Shown: positions 9,292 to 18,487 of the stretch, piece by piece | Numbering within the stretch: position 1 is the stretch's first letter | How the letters are laid out: each line of letters starts with the position of its first letter | The notes under the pieces: generated by a model | Told to the model about the DNA's origin: nothing | What the model saw: the letters and a program-made list of their open reading frames with translations, nothing else | Databases searched by the model: none | Assembly (NCBI GenBank): GCA_012269545.1 | Contig: JAAXKB010000032.1 | Location: forward strand, 28,546 to 79,547 | DNA length: 51,002 bases | Direction: 5' to 3' | Origin: Gammaproteobacteria bacterium | GTDB lineage: Bacteria > Pseudomonadota > Gammaproteobacteria > Pseudomonadales > Azotimanducaceae | Made by a program: the position numbers and the translations under genes

Positions 9292-10005
9292 ATGCGTCAA
9301 AACACACCAGACGTCATCTTACGGGCATTTTCTATCGGGGTCGCTCGCAGCCGCTTCTTATTTTCCACGGCCGTGATGCTGCTCTTACTCAGCGGCTGCG
9401 CACTAACACTGAATGATCCCGCAACACCGGCGAGTCGCATTCTCAGTGCGGAGGAAGAAAACGAACTTGAGTCTTTCTTGGTCCGTGCTGAAGAAGCTTT
9501 GACGAAAGACCTATTGGACCCCTCCCAGCAGAGCAGCGCGACCTATCTTTTTCGGCAGGCACTATCGCTGGACCCCAACAATGCAAAAGCCGAGCGAGGA
9601 TTAGAGCAGGTTGTGGAACGCTACGTGGCACTGGCAATGACCGCTGCCCGACAAGGCGACACGGACCGCGCGGGCGACCTGTTGGCCAGTAGCAGATTGA
9701 TCGACCCTGAGCACATGTCCATTGGTCCAACCAGCGAATTCATCAATGCAATCGATACCTCTCAACGAGAAAGCGTTATCATTCGAGGGCTGTCATCATT
9801 GGCGCTGACGGGTGCCATTGATCGCTTGGTTCGCGGCACAGGAACGAGTTGTCGGTATCGAATTTCCGCAGCCAACGATGGGCGAGCGAGGGAACTGTAT
9901 CAATTGCTGCGCAAAGCATTTGTCCGAAACAACGTGAAGCGCCGCCCCCGAGCAACAACCGAAATTTCCACCCCAGAGCGATTGGAGCGAATTTGTACCA
10001 AATGA
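9292..10005 (+). CDS. Predicted lipoprotein with TPR-like repeat
   Basis: I do not recognise a named family. The sequence has a lipoprotein signal: a hydrophobic stretch VMLLLLSGC with the lipobox cysteine at residue 36 if the start is the ATG at 9292. A segment around residues 80-140 reads like one or two TPR helices (FRQALSLDPNNAKAE, then DTDRAGDLLASSRLIDP). The C-terminal 70 residues are basic and contain a single cysteine. No ribosome binding site supports the chosen start; in-frame starts exist back to 9166, but these run into the dsbD promoter region. Its stop overlaps the ATG of the next lipoprotein gene (ATGA), so the two are translationally coupled and may work together at the outer or inner membrane. 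Confidence 0.7.
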   Translation: MRQNTPDVILRAFSIGVARSRFLFSTAVMLLLLSGCALTLNDPATPASRILSAEEENELESFLVRAEEALTKDLLDPSQQSSATYLFRQALSLDPNNAKAERGLEQVVERYVALAMTAARQGDTDRAGDLLASSRLIDPEHMSIGPTSEFINAIDTSQRESVIIRGLSSLALTGAIDRLVRGTGTSCRYRISAANDGRARELYQLLRKAFVRNNVKRRPRATTEISTPERLERICTK

Positions 10006-10559
10006 ACATTGATCACCGCACTATTTTTCCTATTGGCGTTGGCAAGGCTCTCGCTGTGTTCCTCATCGCTGCAGCCTGTATCGGTTGCGGCACGGACTCC
10101 AGCCTCGCAAAAACTTCTGCCGAAGATTCCTTGAATCAGGCTCCGCCTATCGAACCCCAAGTTGCGTCACCAGACGCGGCAATAGCGTTTCTGCACTTGG
10201 TTGAAGCCAGAGTCAACGAGCCAGCGCCTGGGCAACGTATGAGCGCAGGATATTTTACGCTTATGAACCACGGCACCGAGGCAATCACACTCACAAACAT
10301 TGTATCGAGCTCCGCCGACGTGCAAATGCACGCGACCACTCTGGAGACCACTGGCACAACGATGCGGCCACTAACCGAGATTACCATCGCACCCGACAGC
10401 CAAATCGTTTTCCAGCCGGGAGGCAACCACCTCATGATTAGCAATCTTCCGGCAGACGCCAAATCACTGCCAGTAACGATGACGTTCGATAATGGCGGCA
10501 GTCTGAACGCCAGTTTCGCCGTCATTCCCTTAAATGCTTGGATGAATACAGCAAAATAA
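10002..10559 (+). CDS. PCu(A)C-type periplasmic copper chaperone lipoprotein
   Basis: The protein has a PCu(A)C domain, which delivers Cu(I) to the CuA or CuB site of cytochrome c oxidase in the periplasm. The binding motif is complete and exactly spaced: His110, ten residues, Met121, twenty-one residues, His143-x-Met145. A lipoprotein signal precedes it with the cysteine at residue 29 (AACIGC), so it should be membrane-anchored; most family members are soluble periplasmic proteins. The ATG at 10002 overlaps the stop of the preceding lipoprotein gene. The divergent neighbour dsbD could keep thiols of copper-handling proteins reduced, but that link is inference. Confidence 0.9.
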   Translation: MNIDHRTIFPIGVGKALAVFLIAAACIGCGTDSSLAKTSAEDSLNQAPPIEPQVASPDAAIAFLHLVEARVNEPAPGQRMSAGYFTLMNHGTEAITLTNIVSSSADVQMHATTLETTGTTMRPLTEITIAPDSQIVFQPGGNHLMISNLPADAKSLPVTMTFDNGGSLNASFAVIPLNAWMNTAK

Positions 10560-10740
10560 CCGACATCCGATAAACACCCCATTGAGCAGCTGAAACGCGA
10601 TCCGGTGCACATAAAGATCAGCGAGCGCGCTATCAATCGGCGCAATGCACTAAGCTGTTTTTTTGGCAATGAGATTCGCCTGCTAAAACTCTCAATCACA
10701 GCCATTTTGCCCATGGGCAGGCATCCAAAGAGACGATGAT

Positions 10741-11841
10741 ATGACATGGAAATTCTGGCAACGCCGCGACGATACCATTGGACCAGATCCGACCGAGACT
10801 CATCCTTTGGGAGATGGACTCGGCGCAGGCTCTCCTGCCAGCAGTAATTCACCTTCCACACGTCTTTTCACAAGCCTTACGAGCATCGCGGGAATTTACC
10901 TGCTCGCAGCGGTTGCCTTGGGTATTTGGTGGAGCCAAGAACCAGATCGCTTCGATATCGAAACAGCAACGGCAGGATTAGCACCTCAGTCTGGCGACGA
11001 TCAAACCACCGGGAATCTCACCACAGCAACGACTATAACCATTGCCAAAACACTGCTAGAAAAGCCCGGCGGCTACCTCACCAATGATTTGTTCCCTCCC
11101 GGCATCTGGTTGGACAATATTCCGTCTTGGGAAATGGGCGCTCTGACTATGTTACGGGACACTGCCCGAGTCTACCGAAACGACTTTGCACGCTCACAGA
11201 GCCAATCCGCGGAGGATCCAAACTTAGCCGAAGCCGAGGGCAAATTTTTCTTTAACAATAATTCTTGGTTTTTGCCAGACACCGAGGGCGAATACAAAGC
11301 AGGCATCGTCTATTTTCAAAACTATCTGGATCTACTGTCAAACCGCTCAGCCAATGAAGCCCAGTTCTATGCCCGCAGTGACAACCTCCAAGCTTGGCTA
11401 GCCGCGATGGAAACCCGTTTGGGCAGCCTTTCACAACGACTTTCTGCCAGTGTCGGTAAACGCCAGCTCGATACATCGCTGGCCGGTGACGCCAACGCCA
11501 GTCAGAGTACAGCCACCCCGGCCGACCAAATGGTGCAAACCCCTTGGCTCGAAATTGACAACGTGTTCTACGAGGCCCGCGGCTTCACCTGGGCGCTGCT
11601 GCATCTGCTCGAAGCGGTGGAAAGAGATTTCGGCGAGGTACTAGACAAGAAGGCTGCGCGAGTTTCTGTGCGGCAAATCATTCGTGAGTTGGAACCGACG
11701 CAAGAAACCCTGTGGAGCCCCATGGTTCTCAATGGCGACGGCTTTGGTTTGGTCTCCAACCACTCCTTGATCATGGCTTCTCACATTTCTCGGGCCAACG
11801 CAGCCATCATTGATTTGCGCGCTCTGCTGGCACAAGGCTGA
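10741..11841 (+). CDS. DUF2333 family membrane-anchored protein
   Basis: A 366-residue protein recognised as DUF2333 by segments such as GGYLTNDLFPPGIWLDN, RNDFARSQSQS and SWFLPDTEGEY. It has a short charged cytoplasmic N-terminus, one membrane helix at about 41-62, then a large domain presumably in the periplasm. The function of the family is unknown; it is common in Gammaproteobacteria. The ATG at 10741 lies in a purine-rich context (AGAGACGATGAT). A 181-base gap separates it from the copper chaperone gene and holds no obvious terminator, so cotranscription is possible but unproven. Confidence 0.88.
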   Translation: MTWKFWQRRDDTIGPDPTETHPLGDGLGAGSPASSNSPSTRLFTSLTSIAGIYLLAAVALGIWWSQEPDRFDIETATAGLAPQSGDDQTTGNLTTATTITIAKTLLEKPGGYLTNDLFPPGIWLDNIPSWEMGALTMLRDTARVYRNDFARSQSQSAEDPNLAEAEGKFFFNNNSWFLPDTEGEYKAGIVYFQNYLDLLSNRSANEAQFYARSDNLQAWLAAMETRLGSLSQRLSASVGKRQLDTSLAGDANASQSTATPADQMVQTPWLEIDNVFYEARGFTWALLHLLEAVERDFGEVLDKKAARVSVRQIIRELEPTQETLWSPMVLNGDGFGLVSNHSLIMASHISRANAAIIDLRALLAQG

Positions 11842-11878
11842 CAGCACAGTTTAACCGCCCTTTGCATCCCGATTTCGA

Positions 11879-11907
11879 CTGGCAAGTCCTTGTCACACTG
11901 TTATCAT
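11879..11907 (+). promoter_or_regulatory. Candidate sigma-70 promoter of hppA
   Basis: A -35 element CTGGCA (11879-11884) and a -10 element TATCAT (11902-11907) are separated by exactly 17 bases. They match four and five of six consensus positions. Transcription would start near 11913-11915, leaving an untranslated leader of about 90 bases before the hppA ATG at 12004. This rests on reading the sequence by eye only. Confidence 0.4.
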
Positions 11908-11912
11908 ACGCG

Positions 11913-11926
11913 CGCTCTGAAGAGCG
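11913..11926 (+). promoter_or_regulatory. Hairpin at the 5' end of the hppA leader
   Basis: CGCTCT-GA-AGAGCG is a perfect six-base-pair inverted repeat with a two-base centre. It lies within the 162-base gap between the DUF2333 gene and hppA. Outer arms GGCAAGTCC (11881-11889) and GGACCTTGCC (11928-11937) also pair, with one bulged C, so the region may fold as a longer nested hairpin if a transcript reads in from upstream. No T-run follows, so it is not a standard terminator. Confidence 0.45.
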
Positions 11927-12003
11927 GGGACCTTGCCGTGTGCCCTATCGACGCACGCGGTTAACGCACCTCGACCTATTTTTTTTATTTGCTGGGGATC
12001 CAA

Positions 12004-14037
12004 ATGACTTCAACCCTCATTCCACCTTTAATTGGTGCCACTGGCCTTTTGGTCGCTGTCATCATTTACGGCATTGTGCGTCGGTATGACGCCGGCAACG
12101 CAGCCTTGGTGAAAATTGCAGACGCTATTCACGAAGGCGCCATGGTTTTCATGAAGCGCGAATACAGCATGCTGGCTATTTTTGCCTTGGTCTTGCTCAT
12201 AGGGGTGTATTTCACTCCGGGCTTGGGCGAAAACACAGCCATTGCTTTTTTGGCTGGCGCGTTGTCATCAGCATGCGCAGGCTGGTTCGGCATGTACACC
12301 GCAACGCAGGCCAACGTGCGTACTACCACTGCCGCTCACAATGAGGGTCAGGCGGCTGCTCTGTCCGTGGCTTTTTATGGCGGTTCCATTATGGGCTTGG
12401 CGGTTGCTTCACTTGGCCTGATGGGTCTGGGCTTAGTCTACCTTTACTTCGGTAACGATCCTGATAGCGCGCATCACATCCACGGCTTCGGCATGGGCGC
12501 GTCGGTGGTGGCACTGTTCTCGCGCGTAGGCGGCGGCATCTACACCAAGAGCGCCGACGTAGGCGCTGACTTGGTCGGAAAGCTCGAGCAAGGCATTCCA
12601 GAAGATGATCCCCGCAACCCGGGCGTTATTGCCGATAACGTTGGTGACAACGTCGGCGACGTCGCAGGCATGGGCTCAGATATCTTCGAATCCTATTGCG
12701 GATCTATGATTGCAACCATCGCAATTGCTTCCACGCTGGCGTTAGGCTCTTTGAACCTGTTGGTACCCGGAGCTAATGAGGGCGACGCACGCGCCGCTCT
12801 TATGTTCCTGCCCTTGGCACTTGCTTCAACGGGTCTGATAGCCTCGATCATCGGCATCGGCATCGTCCGCTCATTCTCAAACGCCAACCCAGCCGTTGCG
12901 CTGCGCATTGGCATGATCGGCACACCCATCCTATTTATTGCCGCCGCTTACCTTCTCATGGGTAGCTTGGGTGTTTCTAACAACATTTGGCTGTCCGTTT
13001 TGTTTGGCGCGGCAGGCGGGGTTGGCATTGGTTTAATCACCGAGTACTACACCTCCTCTACGCCAGTTGTGCGCATCGCCGAATCTGGAGAGACCGGACC
13101 CGCCACTGTCATGATTACCGGCCTTGCCGTTGGTATGCAGTCGGTGGTTGGACCCATCTTGATTATCTGCGCCATCATCTTTGTATCTACTATGCTAGCT
13201 GGCTTGTACGGCGTTGGCGTAGCCGCTGTAGGCCTGCTGGCTACTGTTGGCATGACCATGGCCGTTGATGCTTACGGACCGATCGCTGATAACGCTGGCG
13301 GTATTGCCGAAATGGGCGGTCTTGGGGAAGACACTCGAGCCATTACAGACTCGTTGGATGAGTTGGGCAACACCACTGCGGCCATGGGCAAAGGTTTTGC
13401 CATCGGCGCTGCGGCGCTGGCAGCATTGGCCATTATCGCCGCATTCGTAGAAACGGTAGCCGCAAATCGCGGCGGTGAATTCCTCCTGCATATCGGCGAC
13501 CCCAGTGTATTGATTGGTTTATTCATCGGTGGACTGGTTCCATTCCTGATTGCCAGCATGACCATGACCTCTGTGGGTGAGGCAGCCATGGAAATGATTC
13601 AGGAAATTCGTCGTCAGTTCCGTGAAATCCCCGGCTTGATGGAAGGCACGGCAGAGCCCGATACAGCGAAATGTGTGGATATCGCGACGACCGCAGCACT
13701 GAAGAAAATGCTGATGCCCGGCATCATCGCTGTTGGCGTTCCTGTCGTTGTTGGCTTTGGCCTCGGCGCAGAAGCGTTAGGCGGCACTCTGGGAGGAGCT
13801 CTGCTGGGCTGTGTCTTGCTGGCGCTGACCATGGCGAACGCTGGCGGTGCTTGGGATAACGCCAAAAAATACGTTGAGAAAGGTAATCTGGGCGGTAAAG
13901 GCTCAGAGGTTCACGCTGCCGCCGTTGTTGGCGACACCGTAGGAGACCCCTTCAAAGATACGTCAGGACCAGCCATGAACATTTTGATCAATGTTATGGC
14001 AATCGTGAGCCTAGTTATTGCACCCGTTCTAGCCTAG
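12004..14037 (+). CDS. hppA: Membrane-bound ion-pumping pyrophosphatase
   Basis: Integral membrane pyrophosphatase with about 16 helices and 677 residues, which couples PPi hydrolysis to outward cation pumping. The PPi/Mg site is intact: [15 protein letters not shown] (176-190), [20 protein letters not shown] and a second acidic DNAGG loop near 429. After GNTT (455-458) come Ala459 and Gly462, the pattern of K+-dependent enzymes rather than the Lys/Thr of K+-independent ones. The gate glutamate sits in SDIFES (Glu229), the position found in Na+-type pumps and some bacterial H+ pumps. The ATG at 12004 follows GGGGAT; a TTG 15 bases earlier is less likely. It converges on a PPi-type phosphofructokinase. 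Confidence 0.97.
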   Translation: MTSTLIPPLIGATGLLVAVIIYGIVRRYDAGNAALVKIADAIHEGAMVFMKREYSMLAIFALVLLIGVYFTPGLGENTAIAFLAGALSSACAGWFGMYTATQANVRTTTAAHNEGQAAALSVAFYGGSIMGLAVASLGLMGLGLVYLYFGNDPDSAHHIHGFGMGASVVALFSRVGGGIYTKSADVGADLVGKLEQGIPEDDPRNPGVIADNVGDNVGDVAGMGSDIFESYCGSMIATIAIASTLALGSLNLLVPGANEGDARAALMFLPLALASTGLIASIIGIGIVRSFSNANPAVALRIGMIGTPILFIAAAYLLMGSLGVSNNIWLSVLFGAAGGVGIGLITEYYTSSTPVVRIAESGETGPATVMITGLAVGMQSVVGPILIICAIIFVSTMLAGLYGVGVAAVGLLATVGMTMAVDAYGPIADNAGGIAEMGGLGEDTRAITDSLDELGNTTAAMGKGFAIGAAALAALAIIAAFVETVAANRGGEFLLHIGDPSVLIGLFIGGLVPFLIASMTMTSVGEAAMEMIQEIRRQFREIPGLMEGTAEPDTAKCVDIATTAALKKMLMPGIIAVGVPVVVGFGLGAEALGGTLGGALLGCVLLALTMANAGGAWDNAKKYVEKGNLGGKGSEVHAAAVVGDTVGDPFKDTSGPAMNILINVMAIVSLVIAPVLA

Positions 14038-14056
14038 GACAGGGGCAAGGCCAAGC

Positions 14057-14085
14057 AAAAAAGGGGACCTTGGGTCCCCTTTTTT
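14057..14085. terminator. Bidirectional rho-independent terminator between hppA and pfk
   Basis: A seven-base-pair stem GGGGACC (14063-14069) and GGTCCCC (14073-14079) with a TTG loop is flanked by an A-run on the left and a T-run on the right. It therefore works as an intrinsic terminator in both directions, serving hppA on the plus strand and the convergent phosphofructokinase on the minus strand. Confidence 0.92.
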
Positions 14086-14142
14086 ATGTCCGTCTTTAAG
14101 CTCTAACGAACCAGTATCTCTGTCCGTAGCCCAAGAATCCTT

Positions 14143-15402
14143 CTACCACTTCTTTGACAGCTTCTGAGGCACCAGCTGGTTCTTCATGCGCACGTAGTCA
14201 GGCACACCATTTTTGAATGCTGGATAGTCTTCCCCGGCGATCAGGGGAGCCAAGTAGCGTCTCGCCTTTGCAGTAATCCCGAAACCGTCCTTGCTGATAA
14301 AACTCTTCGGCATGAAGCGTTCTACATTCGCTACTCGTGATAATTTCGCTTCACCGATCTTCCATCGATAGGGTTGATCACTGGTGCGCACAATCGTTGG
14401 CATCACCGCTGTCTTGCCCGCAAGAGCGAATTCTACCGCCGCCTTACCTAGGGCATAGGCTTGCTCGACATCGGTGGCCGAGGCCAAATGACGAGCCGAT
14501 CGCTGTAAATAGTCCGCCACGGCCCAGTGGTACTTGTAGCCTAGGGCACCCTTAATCATATTCGCGATCACAGGCGCCACTCCGCCGAGTTGGGCATGCC
14601 CGAAAGCATCCTTGGCTGCTCCGGATTCGGCAAGAAAGCTGCCGTTCGCATCGCGCGCACCCTCAGACACCACGATCACGCAGAACCCTTTGCGTTTCAC
14701 CGTCGCCTTCACTTTCGCCAAAAAAGCTTTCTTGTTGAAAGCCACCTCCGGCAGCAAAATAATGTGCGGTGCGTCATCGGGATTTTCTTGCGCGAGCGCC
14801 CCGGCAGCGGCAATCCAGCCGGCATGGCGCCCCATGACTTCGAGGACAAAAACCTTCGTTGAACTTTCACACATAGACTCCACATCCAAGGCCGCTTCCT
14901 TGGTCGAGGTCGCCACATATTTGGCGACAGAGCCAAAGCCCGGACAGGTATCTGTGAAGGGCAAATCGTTATCTACCGTTTTCGGAATACCAATGGCCTG
15001 CAGGGGATAACCCAGGCTCTTACCCAGTTTCGAGATTTTATTGGCGGTATCTTGGGAGTCCCCACCGCCGTTGTAGAAGAAGTACTGAATGTTATGAGCT
15101 TTAAAGACGTCGATCAGGCGATGATATTCCCGGGCGTCTTCTTCCAGCGATTTGAGCTTAAAGCGGCAAGAGCCGAAGGCACCGCCCGGCGTGCTGCGCA
15201 GCCCGGCAATGCCTTTCTTGGTTTCTTTCGAGGTATCGATTAGCTCTTCGTTCAACGCGCCAAGAATGCCATTGCGACCAACCAGCACTTTTCCTATGTG
15301 CGCTTTGTTGGCTCGAGCCGTCTCAATGACGCCGCAGGCCGATGCGTTAATAACGGCAGTAACGCCGCCGGACTGGGCGTAAAAAGCATTGGGTTTGGGC
15401 AT
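14143..15402 (-). CDS. PPi-dependent 6-phosphofructokinase
   Basis: A 419-residue phosphofructokinase that interconverts fructose 6-phosphate and fructose 1,6-bisphosphate. Two positions mark PPi rather than ATP as the phosphoryl donor: Asp115 in NGGGDS, where ATP enzymes have Gly, and Lys141 in PKTVDND, where ATP enzymes have Gly. The first Asp of the usual GGDDS is Gly114. The catalytic loop TVDND and the sugar-binding EVMGRHAGW are intact. The start is the ATG at 15402 with AAGGAG five bases upstream. The PPi reaction is reversible, so it may serve glycolysis or gluconeogenesis. Its convergent neighbour hppA also turns over PPi. Sedoheptulose phosphates are possible alternative substrates, as in methylotrophs. 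Confidence 0.92.
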   Translation of the reverse strand: MPKPNAFYAQSGGVTAVINASACGVIETARANKAHIGKVLVGRNGILGALNEELIDTSKETKKGIAGLRSTPGGAFGSCRFKLKSLEEDAREYHRLIDVFKAHNIQYFFYNGGGDSQDTANKISKLGKSLGYPLQAIGIPKTVDNDLPFTDTCPGFGSVAKYVATSTKEAALDVESMCESSTKVFVLEVMGRHAGWIAAAGALAQENPDDAPHIILLPEVAFNKKAFLAKVKATVKRKGFCVIVVSEGARDANGSFLAESGAAKDAFGHAQLGGVAPVIANMIKGALGYKYHWAVADYLQRSARHLASATDVEQAYALGKAAVEFALAGKTAVMPTIVRTSDQPYRWKIGEAKLSRVANVERFMPKSFISKDGFGITAKARRYLAPLIAGEDYPAFKNGVPDYVRMKNQLVPQKLSKKW

Positions 15403-15520
15403 GACGGCTCCTTGAGCAGAGTTTTTTGTTACGACGGTGTAGCAAACTTGAGCAGACGCAATTGTCGGTGAAGCGACGCTTTTGTGCGACAATTTCTCTC
15501 ACCAAATTCCAGAAATTCCA

Positions 15521-16024
15521 ATGCTTTCCATATTTTCATTGTTTTGGCGCATAGCCCAGTTAAAGAGCGGACCCGAGCACCTTCCTGCTAGCAGCTTTCT
15601 ACTTCTTACGATTACGTTGCTAAACATCGCAGTTAGCTTAGTCATTTCCCTCAGCATTGGCACCCAACCGGCGACAACAATAGCTACCACCATTCTGACA
15701 AACTTGGCGGCCCAAGCTTTGATTATCTATGGCCTGTTAGCCTTGGTGGGTAAGGGTGCTCGACTCACCCAGACGCTCACTGCCTATTTTGGCTGTGATC
15801 TGTTGCTGAATCTGGTCATTGGGAGCTGCATTGTTCTTATGCGCCTGCTGAGCGTGGACTTTATGACAACCCTTGCACTGATTATCTTTTTCTGGAGCAT
15901 TCTCATTTTTGGGTACATTCTGCGTAAGGCAATGGAGATACACATGGCGATGGGTATCGCGCTCGCATTTCTGCTGACCTTGGTCACCGTAGCACTTGGG
16001 CAACTGGCGGTAGGACAAACCTAA
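15521..16024 (+). CDS. Small polytopic membrane protein of unknown function
   Basis: A 167-residue, strongly hydrophobic protein with about five membrane helices (roughly residues 22-42, 46-68, 80-105, 108-125 and 135-155). The N-terminus FWRIAQLKSGPEHLPAS is amphipathic and likely cytoplasmic. The overall look resembles small Yip1-like proteins, but I cannot assign it to a family. The ATG at 15521 has no clear ribosome binding site; an in-frame TTG at 15482 would extend it into the divergent phosphofructokinase promoter. It lies 53 bases before mpl and may be cotranscribed with it. Confidence 0.75.
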   Translation: MLSIFSLFWRIAQLKSGPEHLPASSFLLLTITLLNIAVSLVISLSIGTQPATTIATTILTNLAAQALIIYGLLALVGKGARLTQTLTAYFGCDLLLNLVIGSCIVLMRLLSVDFMTTLALIIFFWSILIFGYILRKAMEIHMAMGIALAFLLTLVTVALGQLAVGQT

Positions 16025-16077
16025 CGCGGACTGATGCCATGACCGCCGCAATGCGCAAACAGGTAGGACGCTCTATC

Positions 16078-17493
16078 ATGCAAGGACACCTTTACTTTCT
16101 TGGCATCGGCGGCACGTTGATGGGTAGCCTTGCTCTGCTCGCCAAGGAGCTCGGTTTTCAGGTCAGCGGCAGCGACAGAAAAATTTATCCGCCCATGTCC
16201 GATTTGCTCGCTGCAGCAGACATTACTGTCTTTGAGGGATTTACCTCTGACCAGCTCGACCCCGCACCCGACCTAGTCATTGTCGGCAATGCAAATCTAC
16301 CGCGAGGCAGTGAAGCCATCGAGTACGTGTTGAACAAAGGTATTCGTTACACGTCTGGCGCGCAGTGGCTGGGCGATACGTTGTTGCATGATCGCTGGGT
16401 TATTGCGATTGCCGGCACACACGGCAAAACGACAACAGCGAGCATGGTGGCCTGGATCCTCGAGTATGCGGGCTTGGCACCCGGTTTCTTGATTGGCGGT
16501 GCGCCGGCCAATTTTTCGGTGTCAGCCCGGTTAGGTGAAACGCCGTTCTTCGTTGTGGAGGCTGACGAATACGACACAAGCTATTTTGATCGACGCTCTA
16601 AGTTCGTTCATTACCGACCACGAACAGCTGTGCTGAACAATCTTGAATACGATCACGCAGACATCTTTCCGGATCTTGCTGCCATTCAAGCTCAATTCCA
16701 TTTGCTGATGCGCACCATCCCAAGCGAGGGCTTGGTCATCGCTCCGAGCGATAGCGACGCCATCAATGAGGTTCTCAATCTCGGCTGCTGGACGCCTATC
16801 AGCCGCGTGGGACAGCGTGCTGGCAAGCGCGACCATGGCCAAGAGAATGCGGAACGTTGGTCCTTCGACAGCAAAAAAACCGACGACGGTGCCTTCACCG
16901 TATTTCTCAATGATCGGGCGCAGGGCGACATTCAATGGTCACTGCTAGGTGAGCACAATAGGTTCAATGCGCTAAACGCCATCGCCGCAGCAAGACACGT
17001 TGGGGTGGAAACTCAGGTTGCCATTGAAGCTCTTAATGAATTTCGGGGCGTTAAGCGACGTATGGAAGTCATTTATCAAAGCGAGGATACCGTCGTTTAT
17101 GATGACTTTGCCCATCACCCGACGGCGATACGCACCACTCTCCAAGGACTACGCTCCCAATCCAGCCAAGATGAGATTATTGCGGTCGTTGAACCACGCA
17201 CCCACACCATGTCTTTGGGCGCCTTGCGCAACGAATTGACCACCTGTTGTGCCGCGGCAGATCGCGTCATTTGGTTTCGCGGCGAGAACATTAAGTGGGA
17301 CTTGCATGAAATTGCAGAGCGATGCGTCGTTCCGGCAAAAATTGTCGATGACATCGATAAACTGGTGCAACAATTGATTTCCGAGAAACCCGAAGCTAAC
17401 GGGCGCAAAAGGCACATTGTCATTATGAGTAATGGCGCGTTTGGCGGCATATACAGACAACTTACTGACGCCTTAGATCTTCGCGGAGACTAG
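16078..17493 (+). CDS. mpl: Murein tripeptide ligase Mpl
   Basis: Joins UDP-MurNAc to recycled L-Ala-gamma-D-Glu-meso-DAP tripeptide with ATP, saving cell-wall material. The N-terminal UDP-binding Rossmann domain begins HLYFLGIGGTLMGSLALL, followed by the Mur-ligase P-loop AGTHGKTTT (112-120), VEADEYDTSYFD and the C-terminal domain with DDFAHHPTA. The start is set at the ATG at 16078, because the residues after it align with the family start; AGGA lies nine bases upstream. ATGs at 16039 and 16051 add a non-homologous extension. Length, 471 residues, is normal. Confidence 0.96.
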   Translation: MQGHLYFLGIGGTLMGSLALLAKELGFQVSGSDRKIYPPMSDLLAAADITVFEGFTSDQLDPAPDLVIVGNANLPRGSEAIEYVLNKGIRYTSGAQWLGDTLLHDRWVIAIAGTHGKTTTASMVAWILEYAGLAPGFLIGGAPANFSVSARLGETPFFVVEADEYDTSYFDRRSKFVHYRPRTAVLNNLEYDHADIFPDLAAIQAQFHLLMRTIPSEGLVIAPSDSDAINEVLNLGCWTPISRVGQRAGKRDHGQENAERWSFDSKKTDDGAFTVFLNDRAQGDIQWSLLGEHNRFNALNAIAAARHVGVETQVAIEALNEFRGVKRRMEVIYQSEDTVVYDDFAHHPTAIRTTLQGLRSQSSQDEIIAVVEPRTHTMSLGALRNELTTCCAAADRVIWFRGENIKWDLHEIAERCVVPAKIVDDIDKLVQQLISEKPEANGRKRHIVIMSNGAFGGIYRQLTDALDLRGD

Positions 17494-17516
17494 TTTTTTA
17501 AGAGGGAGAACCAACC

Positions 17517-18479
17517 ATGATGAAGTGCCATTTTCTATCGTTATCAAGGCACACGCTGCAGGCCGTTGCGCTGCTGACAATGCTCGCTGGAACTGTGCAT
17601 GCTGAGAGCCACTGGTACCCGTCTAAATACGGGGCCGACGACACGATCGGAGCTCTCAACGAGCTAAATCCAGAGAAGACTGTTCGGGCCTCGGGGTTAG
17701 TTAAACTGGGCAAAACCTATGCCCTCGGCGTCGAAACTGGCCCAGATTCCCCAGCTTATTCGCCACGCAACTACAACGTAACCGTGCTCCAGCTCGATGA
17801 CGGCATGGGTACGCCCTTGGGCAGCAACAAAGCAACTGGCAACGATGATCTGATGACATTCTGGATGGGTATCGGCAGCCAGATAGACGGTCTGGGTCAC
17901 ATGGGCGAAAACCACGTCTACTACAACGGTAATTCTGCCAAAGACTTTGTTACGCCATCTGGCCTCACTAAGCTGTCCATCGACAAACTACCGCCCGTTG
18001 CGACTCGCGGCGTACTGCTGGATATGGCGAAGCTCATGGGCAAGGACATTCTGCCTGAAGGAACCGCCTTTAACCGTAAAGAAATAAAGGCGGCTGCCAA
18101 GGCCGCTGACATCACCATTGAAGCCGGCGATGTGGTGCTTTTTCACACCGGTTGGCTGAACGTTATGGAATCTGACCCAGAACGCTTTATGGCTGGCGAG
18201 CCGGGCTTGGGAATGGATGGCGCAAAATACTTGGCTAGCCTGGGCGTTGCAGCAGTCGGGTCCGATAGCTGGGCCCTGGAGGTTTTACCCGGTGAAAACC
18301 CCACGGAGCTGTTTCCCGTACACCCAGAACTACTGGCGAAAAATGGCATCTATATTTTAGAAAATATGGACACTCGCGCCTTGGCAGCCGATGGCGCAAC
18401 TGAGTTTCTATTTGTATTGGGCGTGCCACGCTTTGTGGGCGCCGTGCAATCCGTTATTAATCCCGTCGCCATTCGCTAG
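17517..18479 (+). CDS. Secreted cyclase-family (kynurenine formamidase-like) hydrolase
   Basis: A 320-residue protein with a signal peptide (about 1-29, ending TVHAES) and a PF04199 cyclase fold, a family of metal-dependent hydrolases that includes bacterial kynurenine formamidase and isatin hydrolase. The core metal motif appears as GSQIDGLGHMGENH, in place of the usual HxGTHxDxPxH, so the first histidines differ while Asp and two later His remain. GDVVLFHTGW and GSDSWALE are also typical. GGGAG-like Shine-Dalgarno GGAG lies eight bases before the ATG. It is followed after eight bases by an SDR gene, making a two-gene operon. The substrate is unknown; a periplasmic location is predicted. Confidence 0.85.
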   Translation: MMKCHFLSLSRHTLQAVALLTMLAGTVHAESHWYPSKYGADDTIGALNELNPEKTVRASGLVKLGKTYALGVETGPDSPAYSPRNYNVTVLQLDDGMGTPLGSNKATGNDDLMTFWMGIGSQIDGLGHMGENHVYYNGNSAKDFVTPSGLTKLSIDKLPPVATRGVLLDMAKLMGKDILPEGTAFNRKEIKAAAKAADITIEAGDVVLFHTGWLNVMESDPERFMAGEPGLGMDGAKYLASLGVAAVGSDSWALEVLPGENPTELFPVHPELLAKNGIYILENMDTRALAADGATEFLFVLGVPRFVGAVQSVINPVAIR

Positions 18480-18487
18480 AGGCACGT

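Noticed and set aside
10136-10861. 241-codon minus-strand frame opposite the copper chaperone and DUF2333 start
   Set aside because: It overlaps a clear PCu(A)C gene in antisense and shows no recognisable domain.
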